In this document: positions 39,600-50,126 of the stretch, piece after piece | Layout: the number at the start of each line of letters is the position of its first letter | Numbering within the stretch: position 1 is the first letter of the stretch | Assembly (NCBI GenBank): GCA_025594325.1 | Contig: JANHCV010000012.1 | Coordinates: forward strand, 1,391,091 to 1,455,090 | Direction of reading: 5' to 3' | DNA length: 64,000 nt | From: Blastocladiella emersonii ATCC 22665 | Taxonomy: Eukaryota > Blastocladiomycota > Blastocladiomycetes > Blastocladiales > Blastocladiaceae | Notes under the pieces: generated by a model | The model's database searches: none | Told to the model about the DNA's origin: nothing | What the model saw: the letters and a program-made list of their open reading frames with translations, nothing else | Position numbers and translations under genes: made by a program

Positions 39600-41182
39600 T
39601 CACGACGCGAGCGCATCCTTGGAATCGACGCGCGGGCCGACGGCGATCTTGCCGTTACTGTCGACGCGGCGCGCGAGCCCCGCGAGTTCCCGGACGACCG
39701 CGCCTGCGAGCTTGGCGCGGCGCTTGGTCTCGCTCGCCACGAGGCCGGGCGCGAGGAGGGCGGCGCCGATCAGCGCAACGAGCGTCGTCCACACCACGCC
39801 GAGCGCGAGGACCGCGCCCGCGACCCCGCCGCCGCGCGAGTACCCGGCGACGACGGCCATGCTCGCGAGCAGCGCGAACGCGGCGAATGGGAGCGCGGCG
39901 GCGAGCCGCAGCTGCATCGTCGACCACCCGGTCCACGCGGGCCGCGCGGCGCGCGCGTACCGCGACGGGCGCGTCCCCGACGGCTTGACGGCGGGGCCCT
40001 CGAGCGTCGCCAGGGCCCAGGCGGCGAGCGGGTTGCGGTCGACGAGCAGGCGGGCGCGCGCGCGGACCCACGCCACGTCCTTGTGCCAGTCGGCGTCGGG
40101 GTCGAGGAAGGGCAGGCCCGGCGGGAGGACGGTCGGCGCCGAGGCCGCGGGGAGGACGAGCGGGGCGAGGTACGCCGCGAGCGCGAGGTCCGCGGCCGTC
40201 GGCGCCGCGGTGCGCGCCGGGTCGACGAGCGACACGCGCGGTTTCCCGCCCACGGCGACGATGGGCGTGCTCGTGTACCGCGAGAGCAGCGGGTCGACGG
40301 ACAGCAGCGTGTCGAGGACGCGCTCGGCCGCGTCGAACGCGCGCTGGGCGTCGTCGGCGGTCGCGCGCAGGCCGATCCACGGCACGTCAAGGACGGCGGG
40401 CGCGACGGCGGCGCGGAACACGGCGGCGTGGATCGGCGCGTGGATCGCGGCCGCGTAGGCCGCGCGGTGTGCCGGGTGCGCCATGACGTGCCAGTACACT
40501 TGCTGGGTGCGCGGGGCGAGGTCGCGGTCGAGCACGGCCTCGAGGGCGAGCGCAGCCTCGGCCACGTCCCGCGCGTCCGGGTAGATGCGCGCGCCCGGGC
40601 GCGACAGCAGCGCGCGCGCGTAGATGTACATGAGGGCGTCGGCCGGCGCGCGCGTGCGGTGGCCGCGTTCCGCCGAGAGCAGCGGCAGGCGCGCGAGCGA
40701 GGAGAGAGTTGGCGTCAGCGACGTGGCGGCGGCCTGCGCGGTCGCATCGTCGTCGTCGTCGTTGGTCTCGCCCGGCGACGAGGCGGGCACGGGCGACAGG
40801 CCGAGCGCCGTCCACCAGTGCACGCCGACGGGCGCCTCGACGTCCGTGTGCGCGACGCCCCACCGCGCCATGCACCAGCGCACCTTGGCTACTCGCGCGT
40901 GGTTGGCGTGAGTGGGAGTCGACGGGGCCAGGAGCGGCACCGGCGCGTACCGGAGACCACGTCGCCGAGCACCGTGTACAGGATCGGGTGCTGGTTGGCC
41001 CCCGTCGTGTTGGCGGTAGTTGCTGGGCGCGAAGCGTTCGACGCAGGCTGCGCGGGAGGGGCGGGCGTGTCCGGCTCAGAGTCGGAGCCCGACGACGACG
41101 GGAGCGCGTCAAAGCGCGCGTAGTTGTCGAACGGGCGGCGCTGTGTCGCCGTGGGCGCGGCCGGCGCGGTGGTCGATGGCAT
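39600..41182 (-). CDS. GST-like protein with C-terminal membrane hairpin
   Basis: Two exons, 41182-40951 and 40888-39600, give 506 residues. After a Pro/Ala/Asn-rich leader, HPILYTVLGDVVSAKVRWCM and a later RLPLL with ADALMYIYARA resemble a thioredoxin-fold GST N-domain. LALEAVLDRDLAPRTQQVYW, AAERVLDTLLS and AADLALAAYLAPLVLP resemble the all-helical GST C-domain. Two hydrophobic spans follow at about 410-465 (LPFAAFALLASMAVVAGY and VLALGVVWTTLVALIGAALL), then a basic tail. A tail-anchored membrane GST-like protein; relation to metaxin/Sam37 or other anchored GSTs is possible but unproved. Confidence 0.55.
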
Positions 41183-41541
41183 GGTGGTGTGTTACTCTGC
41201 CGCGTGTGCGTATGCTTTGTTGAGGACGAGCGAGTGAGAAGGAGCGCGGTGTGAGCGAGGACGGGCCGCCTGACGGGCCGCTGGCTGCAAAGGTCGCTTG
41301 GGCAGGGACGATGGCGATCGGCCCCGACGCGTGAGAAGGACGCATCGTGACGCGTCGTGGGACGAGCACGGGAACGGGGTAGCAAGGTGGGAGACACTAT
41401 TCGGGTGTGGTCGTGGTGGCGCGACGCGTGGGAGCGGCTGCGAGACGCGTCTCCGTCGTTGAGAAAAGAGCTGAGCCACCTCAGACCCGGAGGTGTCACC
41501 CAGGAATAGATATATCACGCCCAGTCCAGCGAGAGAATGAC
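41183..41541. other. Intergenic
   Basis: Promoter of the GST-like gene and 3' flank of XRCC2 (both minus strand). No feature is recognised. Confidence 0.4.
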
Positions 41542-42954
41542 TCATTGCGAATACGACACACGATCCCGCACGCCGAGCTCGTGCACCTCGACGGGGCGGG
41601 GCGGCCAGGCGCGGAACGGGGCGACCATGAGGCATCCGATCGTCGCCGCGATGGGCACCGTCGGGTCGACGTGCTCGCCCGCAAACGCGTCGGGTGCGCA
41701 CCGCTGCACGCAGATGCGCGCCGTGACCACGCGCGACAGCGCCCCGCCGAGGTAGTCGGCCGCCGCGACCGCGTCCTTGGCGTCGGCGTCGGTCCTGCCG
41801 TACGGCCGGCCGCTGACGGACGCGTCGCGCGTCACGGGCCACCACGGCACCAGCGCCTCGCCCGTCTCGTGCCAGGGGACGGCGCTCGGTGGGACGCCAA
41901 ATACCTGGGCCGTGGTGACGATGAGCGTGACGCGGCGCTTCTGGAGCCGGCGCACGAGCGCAGCGAGCTGGACCGAGGCCTGCTGGAACGACTGCCCGCG
42001 GTCCTTGCGGTACGCGGCGGGCAGGTCAATATTGCGCGACATCTTGAGCGGGCGCAGCAGCGCCGTGAGCGAGTCGATGAACACGGTGCCCGGTACGACC
42101 TCGGTCCGCCTTCTCCTTGGCGGTGGTGCCGAGCCGTCGCTCGTGGGGGGAACAGCAAAGGCGCCGGCAGGACCCGGTGTTGGCCGCGCGGCAGCAGCGC
42201 CGAACGGGTCCTCGGCCGACCGCGCGAGGAGGGCGAGCGTCGCGCACAGCTCGGGGTAGCTGCGCACGCGGTACACGGCGATGCGCGCCAGGGCCTCGCG
42301 CGCGACCTGGGCCGTCCACTCGGCGGCAGCGGCGACGGTGGCGGGGTCGCCGCCGGCGTACTCGGAGGTGGCTAGCCCGTACGGCGCGAGCGACGCGGAG
42401 AGCGAGCGGCCGACGTGGGTGGCGATCAGGTCGCGCACGCGGCGCACGTCGAAACGGCCGTCGCAATCGACGAACGCGACGCGCGCGCCCAGCCCGTACA
42501 GCGGCACGCTGACGCCGACGCCGCCGACGGGCGCGACGAACACGGCGGCGGTCGGGACGACGCGCGTCAGCAGCATGTGGTAGACGAGCGACGACTTGCC
42601 GCACGCCGGCGGGCCGTGCAGCTCGAGCACGTTGCCCTCGCGCAGCACGGGCGGGCGCACCGCGTGGCCGTCGGGCGGCGCGTCCTGGCCGAGCAGCGGG
42701 CGCGGCAGCGCGAGCGGGCCGTCGAGCGCGTCGAGGTAGAAGCCGGGCACGGCGGGCCGCGTGCCGTACTGCGGATTACGCGCGCAGTCGACGGCGTCGA
42801 GCAGCGTCTCCTTGACGATGGCGGCGTGCAGATGGGCCCGCCGCTTCGTGTGCGATCGAGGCCGCCTGGACGCGCCAGAGGCACCCGGCGTGGGCAGCAG
42901 GGCCTGTGCAGGTGGTGGTGGGTGGTAGTACATGGTGGTGCTGCGTCGATTCAT
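41542..42954 (-). CDS. XRCC2: RAD51 paralog XRCC2
   Basis: Single exon, 470 residues from the ATG at 42954 (42933 is an alternative). GNVLELHGPPACGKSSLVYH carries Walker A (GPPACGKSS) in the XRCC2 context. ARVAFVDCDGRFDVRRVRDL corresponds to the FIDTDYHFDMLRL region of XRCC2, and GTVFIDSLTALL is the Walker B-like strand. RRVTLIVTTAQVFG follows. It is longer than human XRCC2 (280) through Ala/Pro inserts and an extended C-terminus. XRCC2 acts in the BCDX2 complex in homologous recombination. Confidence 0.8.
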   Translation of the reverse strand: MNRRSTTMYYHPPPPAQALLPTPGASGASRRPRSHTKRRAHLHAAIVKETLLDAVDCARNPQYGTRPAVPGFYLDALDGPLALPRPLLGQDAPPDGHAVRPPVLREGNVLELHGPPACGKSSLVYHMLLTRVVPTAAVFVAPVGGVGVSVPLYGLGARVAFVDCDGRFDVRRVRDLIATHVGRSLSASLAPYGLATSEYAGGDPATVAAAAEWTAQVAREALARIAVYRVRSYPELCATLALLARSAEDPFGAAAARPTPGPAGAFAVPPTSDGSAPPPRRRRTEVVPGTVFIDSLTALLRPLKMSRNIDLPAAYRKDRGQSFQQASVQLAALVRRLQKRRVTLIVTTAQVFGVPPSAVPWHETGEALVPWWPVTRDASVSGRPYGRTDADAKDAVAAADYLGGALSRVVTARICVQRCAPDAFAGEHVDPTVPIAATIGCLMVAPFRAWPPRPVEVHELGVRDRVSYSQ

Positions 42955-43114
42955 TAGGCTCGGGAGGAAGGAGGGGGCGAAGTCGGTGTGAGGCTTAGAT
43001 TTTTCAGGCCCGCTCTCGAGTGGTCGGCGCCGACGCCCGCCCGACGCGTCGCTCACAACCCGCGCTCTCTTCTCACCCTCATCAGCTTCTCGTCGCCGTC
43101 ACAGCACGGATCGA

Positions 43115-45079
43115 ATGCAACCGCACACCATGCAACCAACTGCCCTCGCGCCCGACGCGCCGCCGCCGCACCCCGCCCAGCAGGGCCCGCCGCCCGCGCA
43201 GGACCCGCACTTCCTCGCCGTCAAGCTGCTCCGCCTCGCCCGCCCGCCCGTCGACCCGCTCGCCCTCCACGCCGCCCTGCCCGCCGCACCGCCCGCGCCC
43301 GGCGCCGACTCCCTGCTCGCGCTCTACCCGCCACGGCGCGACGCCGATGCGCCTGCGAGCGACCCGCTGTGGGACCCCGTCGCCGCCCTGCCGCCCGCGC
43401 CGCTCGCCGATGCACCACAGCCCGCATCCCCGACTAGCCCGAGCCCGCCGCGCGCCGCCTCGGCCGCTGCCCACCTCGCCCGCAACGCTGCGCCGCTCCC
43501 ACACGCCCTCGCCCTCCCGACCTCGTTCGGCAACATCTACCTCGGCGAGCCGCTGCGCTTTGCCCTCCACGTCAACCACGACGGCGCTGGCCCCGTGCCT
43601 GGCGCGCCGCCCGTCGCCGCGAACCCCGTCTCGGTCAAGATCGAGCTACAGACCTCCACCACCCGCTCCGTACTCCTCGACACGGCCGCCGCGCCCACGG
43701 CCCCCGCCATCGCCATCCCGCCCTGCGCCGCCCACCGCTGGACCGTCCACCACGACGTGCGCGAGCTCGGCATGCACATTCTCGTCGTCCAGGTCCTCTA
43801 CTCGCCTACAGCCCCCGCCGCTGCCTCTGCAACTCCGGCACAGCACCAGCTCCAGCAGCCGCAGCAGCAGCAGCGGTACCTGCGCAAGTTCTACAAGTTC
43901 CAGGTCCTCAACCCCTTCCAGGTCCGCACCAAGACCACCGCCCTGCCGCACGCCCGCGTCCTGCTCGAGCTCGCCCTCCAGAACCTCGCCACCACCCCGG
44001 TCCACCTCGCCCGCGTCGCCCTCGTCCCCAACACGGCCGACTACCACGTCGTCGACGTGGCCGCAGCCGGGCCCGCCAACTTGTTCCCGTCCGCCCACCT
44101 CCAGCCGGGCGACCTGCGCCAGTACCTCTACCAGTTTACCCCGCGCTCTTCCTCGGCGTCCTCCTCAACGACCCTCGCCGCGGCCACGGCGCCACCACAA
44201 CCCGCCGCCCTCGGCCGCCTCGAGCTCGAGTGGGAGGGCGCTCTCGAGGCCGGCCGTCTGCAGACCCCGCCGCTCCCGCGCAAGACCGTCGACGCCGACC
44301 TCGAGGTCGCCGACATTGCCAGCCCGCGCGCCGCCCCGCTCGGCGTCCCGTTTGCCGTCACTCTGCTCGTCACCAACACCACTCGGGTTCCCGCCACGCT
44401 GCACGCCCAGTTCACCCCGCTCACCGCGCCCGGGAACGCGGCACCACCCGTGCCGCCCGTCCCCGGGTCCGCTTCGGACGCCGCGTCAACCAAGTCCCCC
44501 GTCGCGGGCCGCCCCGACTCGCCCCTCGCGTCCCCACCCGGCCAGCTCCTCCACCACCAGCAACCACCGCTCCCGCCAAGTCACGCGTCCGTCGCCTCGC
44601 TCGCTGGAAGCCGCAGCGGGACGCCCAGCCTGCTCTCGAACGCGGGCACCGGCCGCGCCTCGCCCACGGCGTCGATGACGGGCGGCCGGCTCTCCCCGGC
44701 CAGCACCGCCGGCTTCGCGCGCCGCCCGACGCACCTGCTCACGCCCGGGAGCAACTTTGCCGCCTTCCGCGCCGTGACCGCGCCCGCGCAGCACGCCATT
44801 GGGACGGGCGGGCCTGACCCGCCGTCGGCTTTGGCCTCGTCGCCACCACCGCCGCCGCCCATTGTGTCGCCCATCGACCGCAACCCGTACCTGGTCGTCC
44901 TCGGGCCCAGCACCTACCCGCTCGCCGACGTGCCCGCGGCCGGCGGCAACGCGCACCTCGTGCTCCAGGTCGTCGGCCTGCGCCGCGGCGTCCTCGCGCT
45001 CCCGCCTGTCCGACTCGTTGACGCGCGGTCCGGCGTCGTGCGCGAGGTCGATCCGCGGGTTCGCGTCCTCGTCGGGTAG
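43115..45079 (+). CDS. TRAPPC13: TRAPP complex subunit TRAPPC13
   Basis: Single exon, 654 residues (human about 417). Family blocks in order: FLAVKLLRLARPPVD, LPTSFGNIYLGEPLRFALHV, KIELQTSTTRSVLL, HDVRELGMHILVVQVLYS, YLRKFYKFQVLNPFQVRTKT, HLQPGDLRQYLYQF and LELEWEGALEAGRLQT. The C-terminal beta domain resumes at NPYLVVLGPSTYPLADV after a Ser/Pro-rich insert of about 140 residues (450-590). TRAPPC13 belongs to the TRAPPIII-type Rab exchange complex in ER-Golgi traffic and autophagy. Confidence 0.9.
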   Translation: MQPHTMQPTALAPDAPPPHPAQQGPPPAQDPHFLAVKLLRLARPPVDPLALHAALPAAPPAPGADSLLALYPPRRDADAPASDPLWDPVAALPPAPLADAPQPASPTSPSPPRAASAAAHLARNAAPLPHALALPTSFGNIYLGEPLRFALHVNHDGAGPVPGAPPVAANPVSVKIELQTSTTRSVLLDTAAAPTAPAIAIPPCAAHRWTVHHDVRELGMHILVVQVLYSPTAPAAASATPAQHQLQQPQQQQRYLRKFYKFQVLNPFQVRTKTTALPHARVLLELALQNLATTPVHLARVALVPNTADYHVVDVAAAGPANLFPSAHLQPGDLRQYLYQFTPRSSSASSSTTLAAATAPPQPAALGRLELEWEGALEAGRLQTPPLPRKTVDADLEVADIASPRAAPLGVPFAVTLLVTNTTRVPATLHAQFTPLTAPGNAAPPVPPVPGSASDAASTKSPVAGRPDSPLASPPGQLLHHQQPPLPPSHASVASLAGSRSGTPSLLSNAGTGRASPTASMTGGRLSPASTAGFARRPTHLLTPGSNFAAFRAVTAPAQHAIGTGGPDPPSALASSPPPPPPIVSPIDRNPYLVVLGPSTYPLADVPAAGGNAHLVLQVVGLRRGVLALPPVRLVDARSGVVREVDPRVRVLVG

Positions 45080-45364
45080 CTGAGGGTTGGACGCGATAGA
45101 GAGAGAGACTTGATGTGTGTGGCTCGATGAGCTGAATATGTGATTCTGATTGCAATCTCCTCCTTTCCTTTCCTGTGTGCCGCTCTAGCTGACAGCGCTC
45201 GGGCTCGGAATGAGCGACGCGCTTTGAGCACGCGTTGCGCCATTCGCGTGACGACGGGGCGACGGGGGTCGCGACTCAGACGCGTCGGCGCGCGACCTGA
45301 TCTGCTCGGGCTCCCTGCACGCTCGCCCAAAAGCGCTCCCCACTTGAATGAACTCGATGCAACC

Positions 45365-46680
45365 ATGAATCGCTCAGCCGCTGAATCGCCGCTCACGAGC
45401 GCCGTCGCCCGCATGGAGCTGCAGGACCCCGCCGGCCTGCAGGAGCGCTACGCGTTCCTGTGCGACTACGCCGACCCGCACGCCCAGCTCAACCGCGAGT
45501 ACATTCTCTTCTTCTACCCCGACGACAACTCGGTCGAGATGGTACCGCTGCTTTGCCCGCACGCACGGAGGAACCACATCGCTTAAACCAGTTGCGAGCG
45601 TAGTTTGACCTCAAGTCGCGGCGCACCTTTCTCCGTCGGACCAAGTACCCGTCGCTCGCGCTCAGCGACATTGTGCTCGGGACCGCCGTGACTATCTTCT
45701 CGCGCCAGCTGCACGTCCGCGACTACGCCGACGCGTTCACGCGGAACAAGATGGACCGCGCGCTGCAGCGCCTGCACCTCCTGGTGCCCGAGGACCTCCC
45801 CGTCGGCCCCATCATCGCCGCGTTCCAGGGCGCGTGCACGGTCCAGGCGATGCGCCGGCTGCCGCGGCACCCGATGGCCGGCGGCAAGCCCGCGTACCTG
45901 GTCCACATCGTGGCCGTGTCCGGCGTCCGCCCGAGCTCGGGCGCGGTCCGCACGGGGAGCACGGCCACGGCGCTCGCGGCCGATCTCGCCGAGGTCCAGC
46001 GGCGGTGGGACTGCGTGCAGGTCCTCGACGAGTCCACGTTCGACAACCAGTTCCACGCGCCGCGGCCCGTCGACCCGCCAAAGCGGGCGGCGCCCTCGAC
46101 GTTGATGATCATCAAGCCGCACGCGGTGCTCGAGGGCCGCGTCGGCGCTGTCCTCGCCCATGTCGCGGCGTCCGGGTTCCAGATCGCTGACCTGCAGTCG
46201 TTTGTGCTCTCGAAACCCGACGCCCACGACTTTTTGGAGATTTACAAGGGCGTGCTGCCCGAGTACCACGTACGGCGCACACTGTGGGCGGCTCGGACCC
46301 GACTGACCCTTGCTCGCGTAGCTGATGGTCGACGAGTTCACCAGCGGTCCCCTCATTGCCATGTACGTCCGCGACACGCTGCCGAGCCAGTCGACCGCGT
46401 ACTCACTCTCTTGACGGTACAGGGAGCTAGTCGGCCCTGCAGACCCGGTCACGGCCCTGCGCGAGCTGTCTGGGCCCTACGATCCGGAGCTCGCCCACGT
46501 CCTCCACCCCAACTGTCTGCGCGCCAAGTTTGGCCGCGACAAGGTCAAGAACGCGGTCCACTGCACCGATCTCAAGGAGGACGCCGAGCTCGAGGTACAC
46601 TTCGCGAGACGCGTACCGGAAGCTACCGCTGACATGATCCCCTCGTGCAGGTCCAGTTTTTCTTCCAGATCGTGGGCTAG
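45365..46680 (+). CDS. NME7: Flagellar nucleoside diphosphate kinase-like protein NME7
   Basis: Five exons, 45365-45541, 45604-46269, 46322-46362, 46423-46594 and 46651-46680, give 361 residues (human 376). The N-terminal DM10 domain matches: YADPHAQLNREYILFFYPDD, DLKSRRTFLRRTKYPSL and FSRQLHVRDYAD. The C-terminal NDPK domain is intact: TLMIIKPHAVLEGRVGAVL, EYHLMVDEFTSGPLIAM, GPADPVTALREL, and KNAVHCTDL with the catalytic His. The middle region, where NME7 normally has its first NDPK domain, is short and unlike NDPK. NME7 is a gamma-tubulin ring and axonemal microtubule inner protein. The end VQFFFQIVG is a 30-nt exon. Confidence 0.88.
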
Positions 46681-46819
46681 CAGAGGTGAGGCGCGCGCTG
46701 AACGTCAGCGAGCTCGCCGAAGCCGTCGGTGGACGCGTCGGTCATCGCGGCACGCACCCCGCCACCCTCCTTTCTCCCCTCGCTCGCTGGATCCGCTCAC
46801 TCGGAGCGAATACACTTCC

Positions 46820-46826
46820 TGCAACG
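46820..46826 (+). promoter_or_regulatory. TGCAACG start-proximal motif (RanGTP-binding gene)
   Basis: Heptamer 13 nt before the ATG at 46840, in the 160-bp gap after NME7 on the same strand. Confidence 0.4.
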
Positions 46827-46839
46827 CATTACATTTACC

Positions 46840-48196
46840 ATGGAAGACCTGTTTTCGAAGCTGGGTGCGTCCGGGCATCCCACCTCGCCCGCCCCGCCCG
46901 CCCCGCAGATGGACGTCTGACCGATGGATGCACTCCTCAGCGATCCACGCCGTCACCGTCGCCGGCAAGGCCGCGTTCGGGATGGCCGTCAGCAAAGCCG
47001 TCAAGCAGCTGACCGACTACGCCACGGGCGATGAAGGCGGCGCCAAGGGGAAGAAGGCCTCCGCCGCCAAGGCCGTCGCACCCGCGGCTGCCGCGCAGCC
47101 CGACGACGATGCGGCGGTCCTCGACGACCTGCGCGCCAAGCTGCAGCAAAAGGTGGCCATCCTGACGCCGTCCATTGACCTGATCCAGGTCGTCTCGGCC
47201 AAGTCCAACAACCAGGGCCTGCACGCCGTGCTGTCCATGGCTGACGACCTGAACGCCGAGATCGACGAGCTCCTCGCCACGCTCAATGACACGGCCTCGC
47301 CGCCCGCCGCCGCGACCGTGTCGGCGCGCGTCCGCCGCATCCTCGCCAAGATCGAGGACGCGGTGCCCTACATCAACCTCGCGCTCGCCGTGTCGGGCGT
47401 GCGGCTCGGCGGCGAGGGCGGGCTCTCGATGCACACGCTGCTCAACGCGTCGCGCGCCGTCCTCTCGGCGGGCGACGGGGACGCGTTCATGGGCACCGCG
47501 TTCCCGTGCCGCGTCTACCGCCTGTTCGAGGCGTCGGTGCGCGCCGAGGGCCTGCCCAACTGGACATGGAAGCTCGAGCACCTGCAGTCCTCGGCCGCTG
47601 TGTGGCGCGGCGCCGGCAAGGCGGGCGGCGACCGCGTCGTGGTCCGCGAAATGTCGCCCATGCCCGGCGAGGCCCCGCAGGTCCTCGACTTTGACGTGGC
47701 CAGCCTCAAGGCCATGTTCTTCACCGCGACCGGCCGCCTGCTCAACATCCCCAACTCGGAGCCCGGCCGCCCCGTGCTCGTCCTGCACATGGACGAGTAC
47801 GTCGCCATCGAGGTGCTCGCGCCCGAGGACGACGACGACGACTCGGACCTCGACGACGACGATTCGGACGATGGTGGCGACAGCGACGGCGAAAAGTCCA
47901 AGCCCAAGTCGTCGAGGCCCAAGGCCAAGGACGCCGTTGTGGCGCCCCCCGCCGACCCGAAGCGCCCGTGGGTCGCCGCACCGATGCCCACGACGTCATC
48001 CACGTCGCTGGCGCTGCTCGAGTCGATCCTCCGCCTCGCGGCGCTCGAGAACACGCTCGGCGGCGTCTCGCACCTCGACGTGCCCGACGACGAGCTGTGG
48101 GCGCACCTCTCCAACAACCAGACGCAGGGGATCGGGTCCATGGTCCCGCTCGCGAGCTCGGGGCGCGCAACGCCTGCGAGCGGCCGCCGCAAGTGA
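46840..48196 (+). CDS. YRB30: RanGTP-binding protein, Yrb30-like
   Basis: Two exons, 46840-46864 and 46941-48196, give 426 residues. The start MEDLFSKL joins AIHAVTVAGKAAFGMAVSKA, as in fungal RanGTP-binding proteins whose N-terminal helix reads as a glycine-patterned amphipath. LQQKVAILTPSIDLIQVVSA, VRRILAKIEDAVPYINLALA and LSMHTLLNASRAVLSAGD match the family helical core. The rest is a beta-rich domain, an acidic run of about 20 residues (Asp, Ser) and a final helical pair (SLALLESILRLAALE). It probably binds Ran-GTP and modulates nuclear transport; assigned from memory of fungal homologs. Confidence 0.6.
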
Positions 48197-48318
48197 ATGT
48201 GTCGCGCCGAAATACAATCTCATGTTAGGTCAACGCGAGCTCAGCGAATTTAACTACCTTCTCTCGACTGTACAGGGCAGGGCAGGGTACTCTTGAACAA
48301 AACAGAGGGAGGGGAATC

Positions 48319-49683
48319 TCACGCCTTGGGCTCGCCCTTGGCGTTCATGAGCGACGCGTCGCCGGTGCCGGGGACGCCGCGGTGGAGCAGGCGCGGGCCG
48401 TCGCCAATGCGCGCGTGCAGGATGCGCTTGACGCCGCCCTCGGGCTGCACGGGGACACGCGTCTGGATCGCGGCGGCGACGGGGCGCGGGGCCGGGTAGT
48501 TGTCGAGGATCGTGTACGGGTCGGCAAAGTAGTCGATGGCGGTGACGCCGGCGGTGCGCGGGAGGTAGTGGTTGAGCCACAGGAGGACCTCGGGGACGAA
48601 CTGGCGCGGCAGGTACAGCACGGCGTTGGGTCCAGCGTCGTACGTGTACGCGACCTTGTACTTGCCCGCGTAGCCCGGGGCCGGGGTCGCGTTGTAGTCG
48701 GTGACGAGCTGGATGATGGCGCGGCTCACGTCGTTGAGGTAGAAGATGGGCGGGAACGTGTCGAGGCACACGGCGTGGAACTGGTTCGAGTCCTTCATGG
48801 TGAGCTCGGCAAACGCGTCAAAGTCGCGGGCGTGGATCGCCGCCTTCATGGCGGCCATGCGCTCGGGGACGACCGTGGCGAACCGGTGCGCGGCGAGCGT
48901 GCTCGTGTCGACGGTGGTCTGCATGCCGCTCGTCGAGCTGACGCCCTTCTTGCCGTCGTGCACGACCAGGACCAGGGCCTCGATCTCGGGCCAGTGCGAC
49001 GCGGGCGCCACCTGCACGGCGACGCTGTCGCTGCCGTCGGCGGCGGAGCCCATCTCCCAGCTCACGAACCCGCCGTACAGCGAGCGGCACGCGGAGCCGG
49101 ACCCGAGGCGCGCGAGCGACGAGAGCAGCGCGCGGCCGGCACCCAACTCGGGCTCCGAGGCGGCGGGGAGACCGTACACGTGGGCGAGCACGGCGACGAG
49201 CGCGGCAAAGCCCGAGGCGGAGCTGGCGAGGCCGGCGGCGGTCGGGAAGTTGTTCTCGGAGACGAGGCGCAGGGGCCACGTCGAGATCTTGGGCAGCGAA
49301 GCGTCGGCGGCCTCGAGGGCGCGGCGCTGGGCGCGCAGGGCGGTCACGACGTTGGCGAGGCGCTTGGACTCGGAGATGGGCTCCGGGTGGCCGTTCAGCC
49401 ACAGCGCGTCGGTCGGCAGGACGCCGTCGCCGCGCGCGGCGGCCGCGGCGTCAGCGGGCGTCGACCACGCGGCGTCGGCGCGGCCCGTGGTCTTGGAGTG
49501 CAGAATGTCCTGCGACAGCGTCGCCGACAGCGACGAGTTGGTGGGCAGAATCAGCTTCTCGTCGCGCTTGCCCCAGTACTTGATCACGGCAATGTTGACG
49601 GGCGCCGTGACGGTCGCCTCGATGGCGTTCATGGACGCCGGGTCCTTGGCAGCGGCGGTGGCGGCAGCGGTGGTAGACGACAT
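48319..49683 (-). CDS. MVD1: Mevalonate diphosphate decarboxylase
   Basis: Single exon, 454 residues; the first ATG is at 49683, as the upstream in-frame codon at 49713 is TTG. GHMP-kinase fold: TAPVNIAVIKYWGKRDEKL, LPTNSSLSATLSQD, the ATP loop NNFPTAAGLASSASGFAAL, GSGSACRSLYGGFVSWEMG, SSTSGMQTTVDTS, MKDSNQFHAVCLDTFPPIFY and AYTYDAGPNAVLY. It converts mevalonate-5-diphosphate to isopentenyl diphosphate for sterols and dolichol. The C-terminus is a little longer than in yeast (396). Convergent with the Yrb30-like gene, 122 bp apart. Confidence 0.96.
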   Translation of the reverse strand: MSSTTAAATAAAKDPASMNAIEATVTAPVNIAVIKYWGKRDEKLILPTNSSLSATLSQDILHSKTTGRADAAWSTPADAAAAARGDGVLPTDALWLNGHPEPISESKRLANVVTALRAQRRALEAADASLPKISTWPLRLVSENNFPTAAGLASSASGFAALVAVLAHVYGLPAASEPELGAGRALLSSLARLGSGSACRSLYGGFVSWEMGSAADGSDSVAVQVAPASHWPEIEALVLVVHDGKKGVSSTSGMQTTVDTSTLAAHRFATVVPERMAAMKAAIHARDFDAFAELTMKDSNQFHAVCLDTFPPIFYLNDVSRAIIQLVTDYNATPAPGYAGKYKVAYTYDAGPNAVLYLPRQFVPEVLLWLNHYLPRTAGVTAIDYFADPYTILDNYPAPRPVAAAIQTRVPVQPEGGVKRILHARIGDGPRLLHRGVPGTGDASLMNAKGEPKA

Positions 49684-50126
49684 GGTGTAGCGTTGGTGTT
49701 GGCAAGCGAGCAAGGTGTGCGATCACAGGGGAGAGGGGGAGGACAGGTCGGGCGGCAGGCAGTCTCGTCGAGCGCTAGTGGTACAGATGCATTGGTGCCG
49801 CAAAGACGGTTCACAAGCAGGTTCACAAGGGAGAGCGGAGGCGAAGACTCTTTGGACGGGAACCGCTCCTCAGGAGGCGCGTCGCTCTTCGGCCACGCGG
49901 CAGGATCGCCGCTCCGCCGCCTCGGGCCGGTCACGCGGCCAGCATGTGACCGCGGGACGCGACGCGTTTTCTCGGCTGTCTCGCACCGCGCAGCCGTTTC
50001 CGCGAGCGGCCTACGTGTCTCCCGTCGTAAATGACCACCTGGCGCGGAGCGAAAGACTTTGCAAGCAGCTCTGCTCGCCAATGCCTTCACGCTCTCGCAA
50101 AACATACTTCACGCTGCAAAACATCA
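49684..50126. other. Divergent promoter region
   Basis: Between MVD1 and the TB2/DP1-like gene. The ATG at 50031 is in frame with the latter and would add 32 residues. TGCAAAA at 50114, just before 50127, resembles the start-proximal heptamer. No other feature is seen. Confidence 0.4.

Noticed and set aside
38382-41123. 913-residue open frame through JMJD7 and the GST-like gene
   Set aside because: Crosses JMJD7 exons in the wrong frame and the antisense of the next gene; Arg-rich with no domain.
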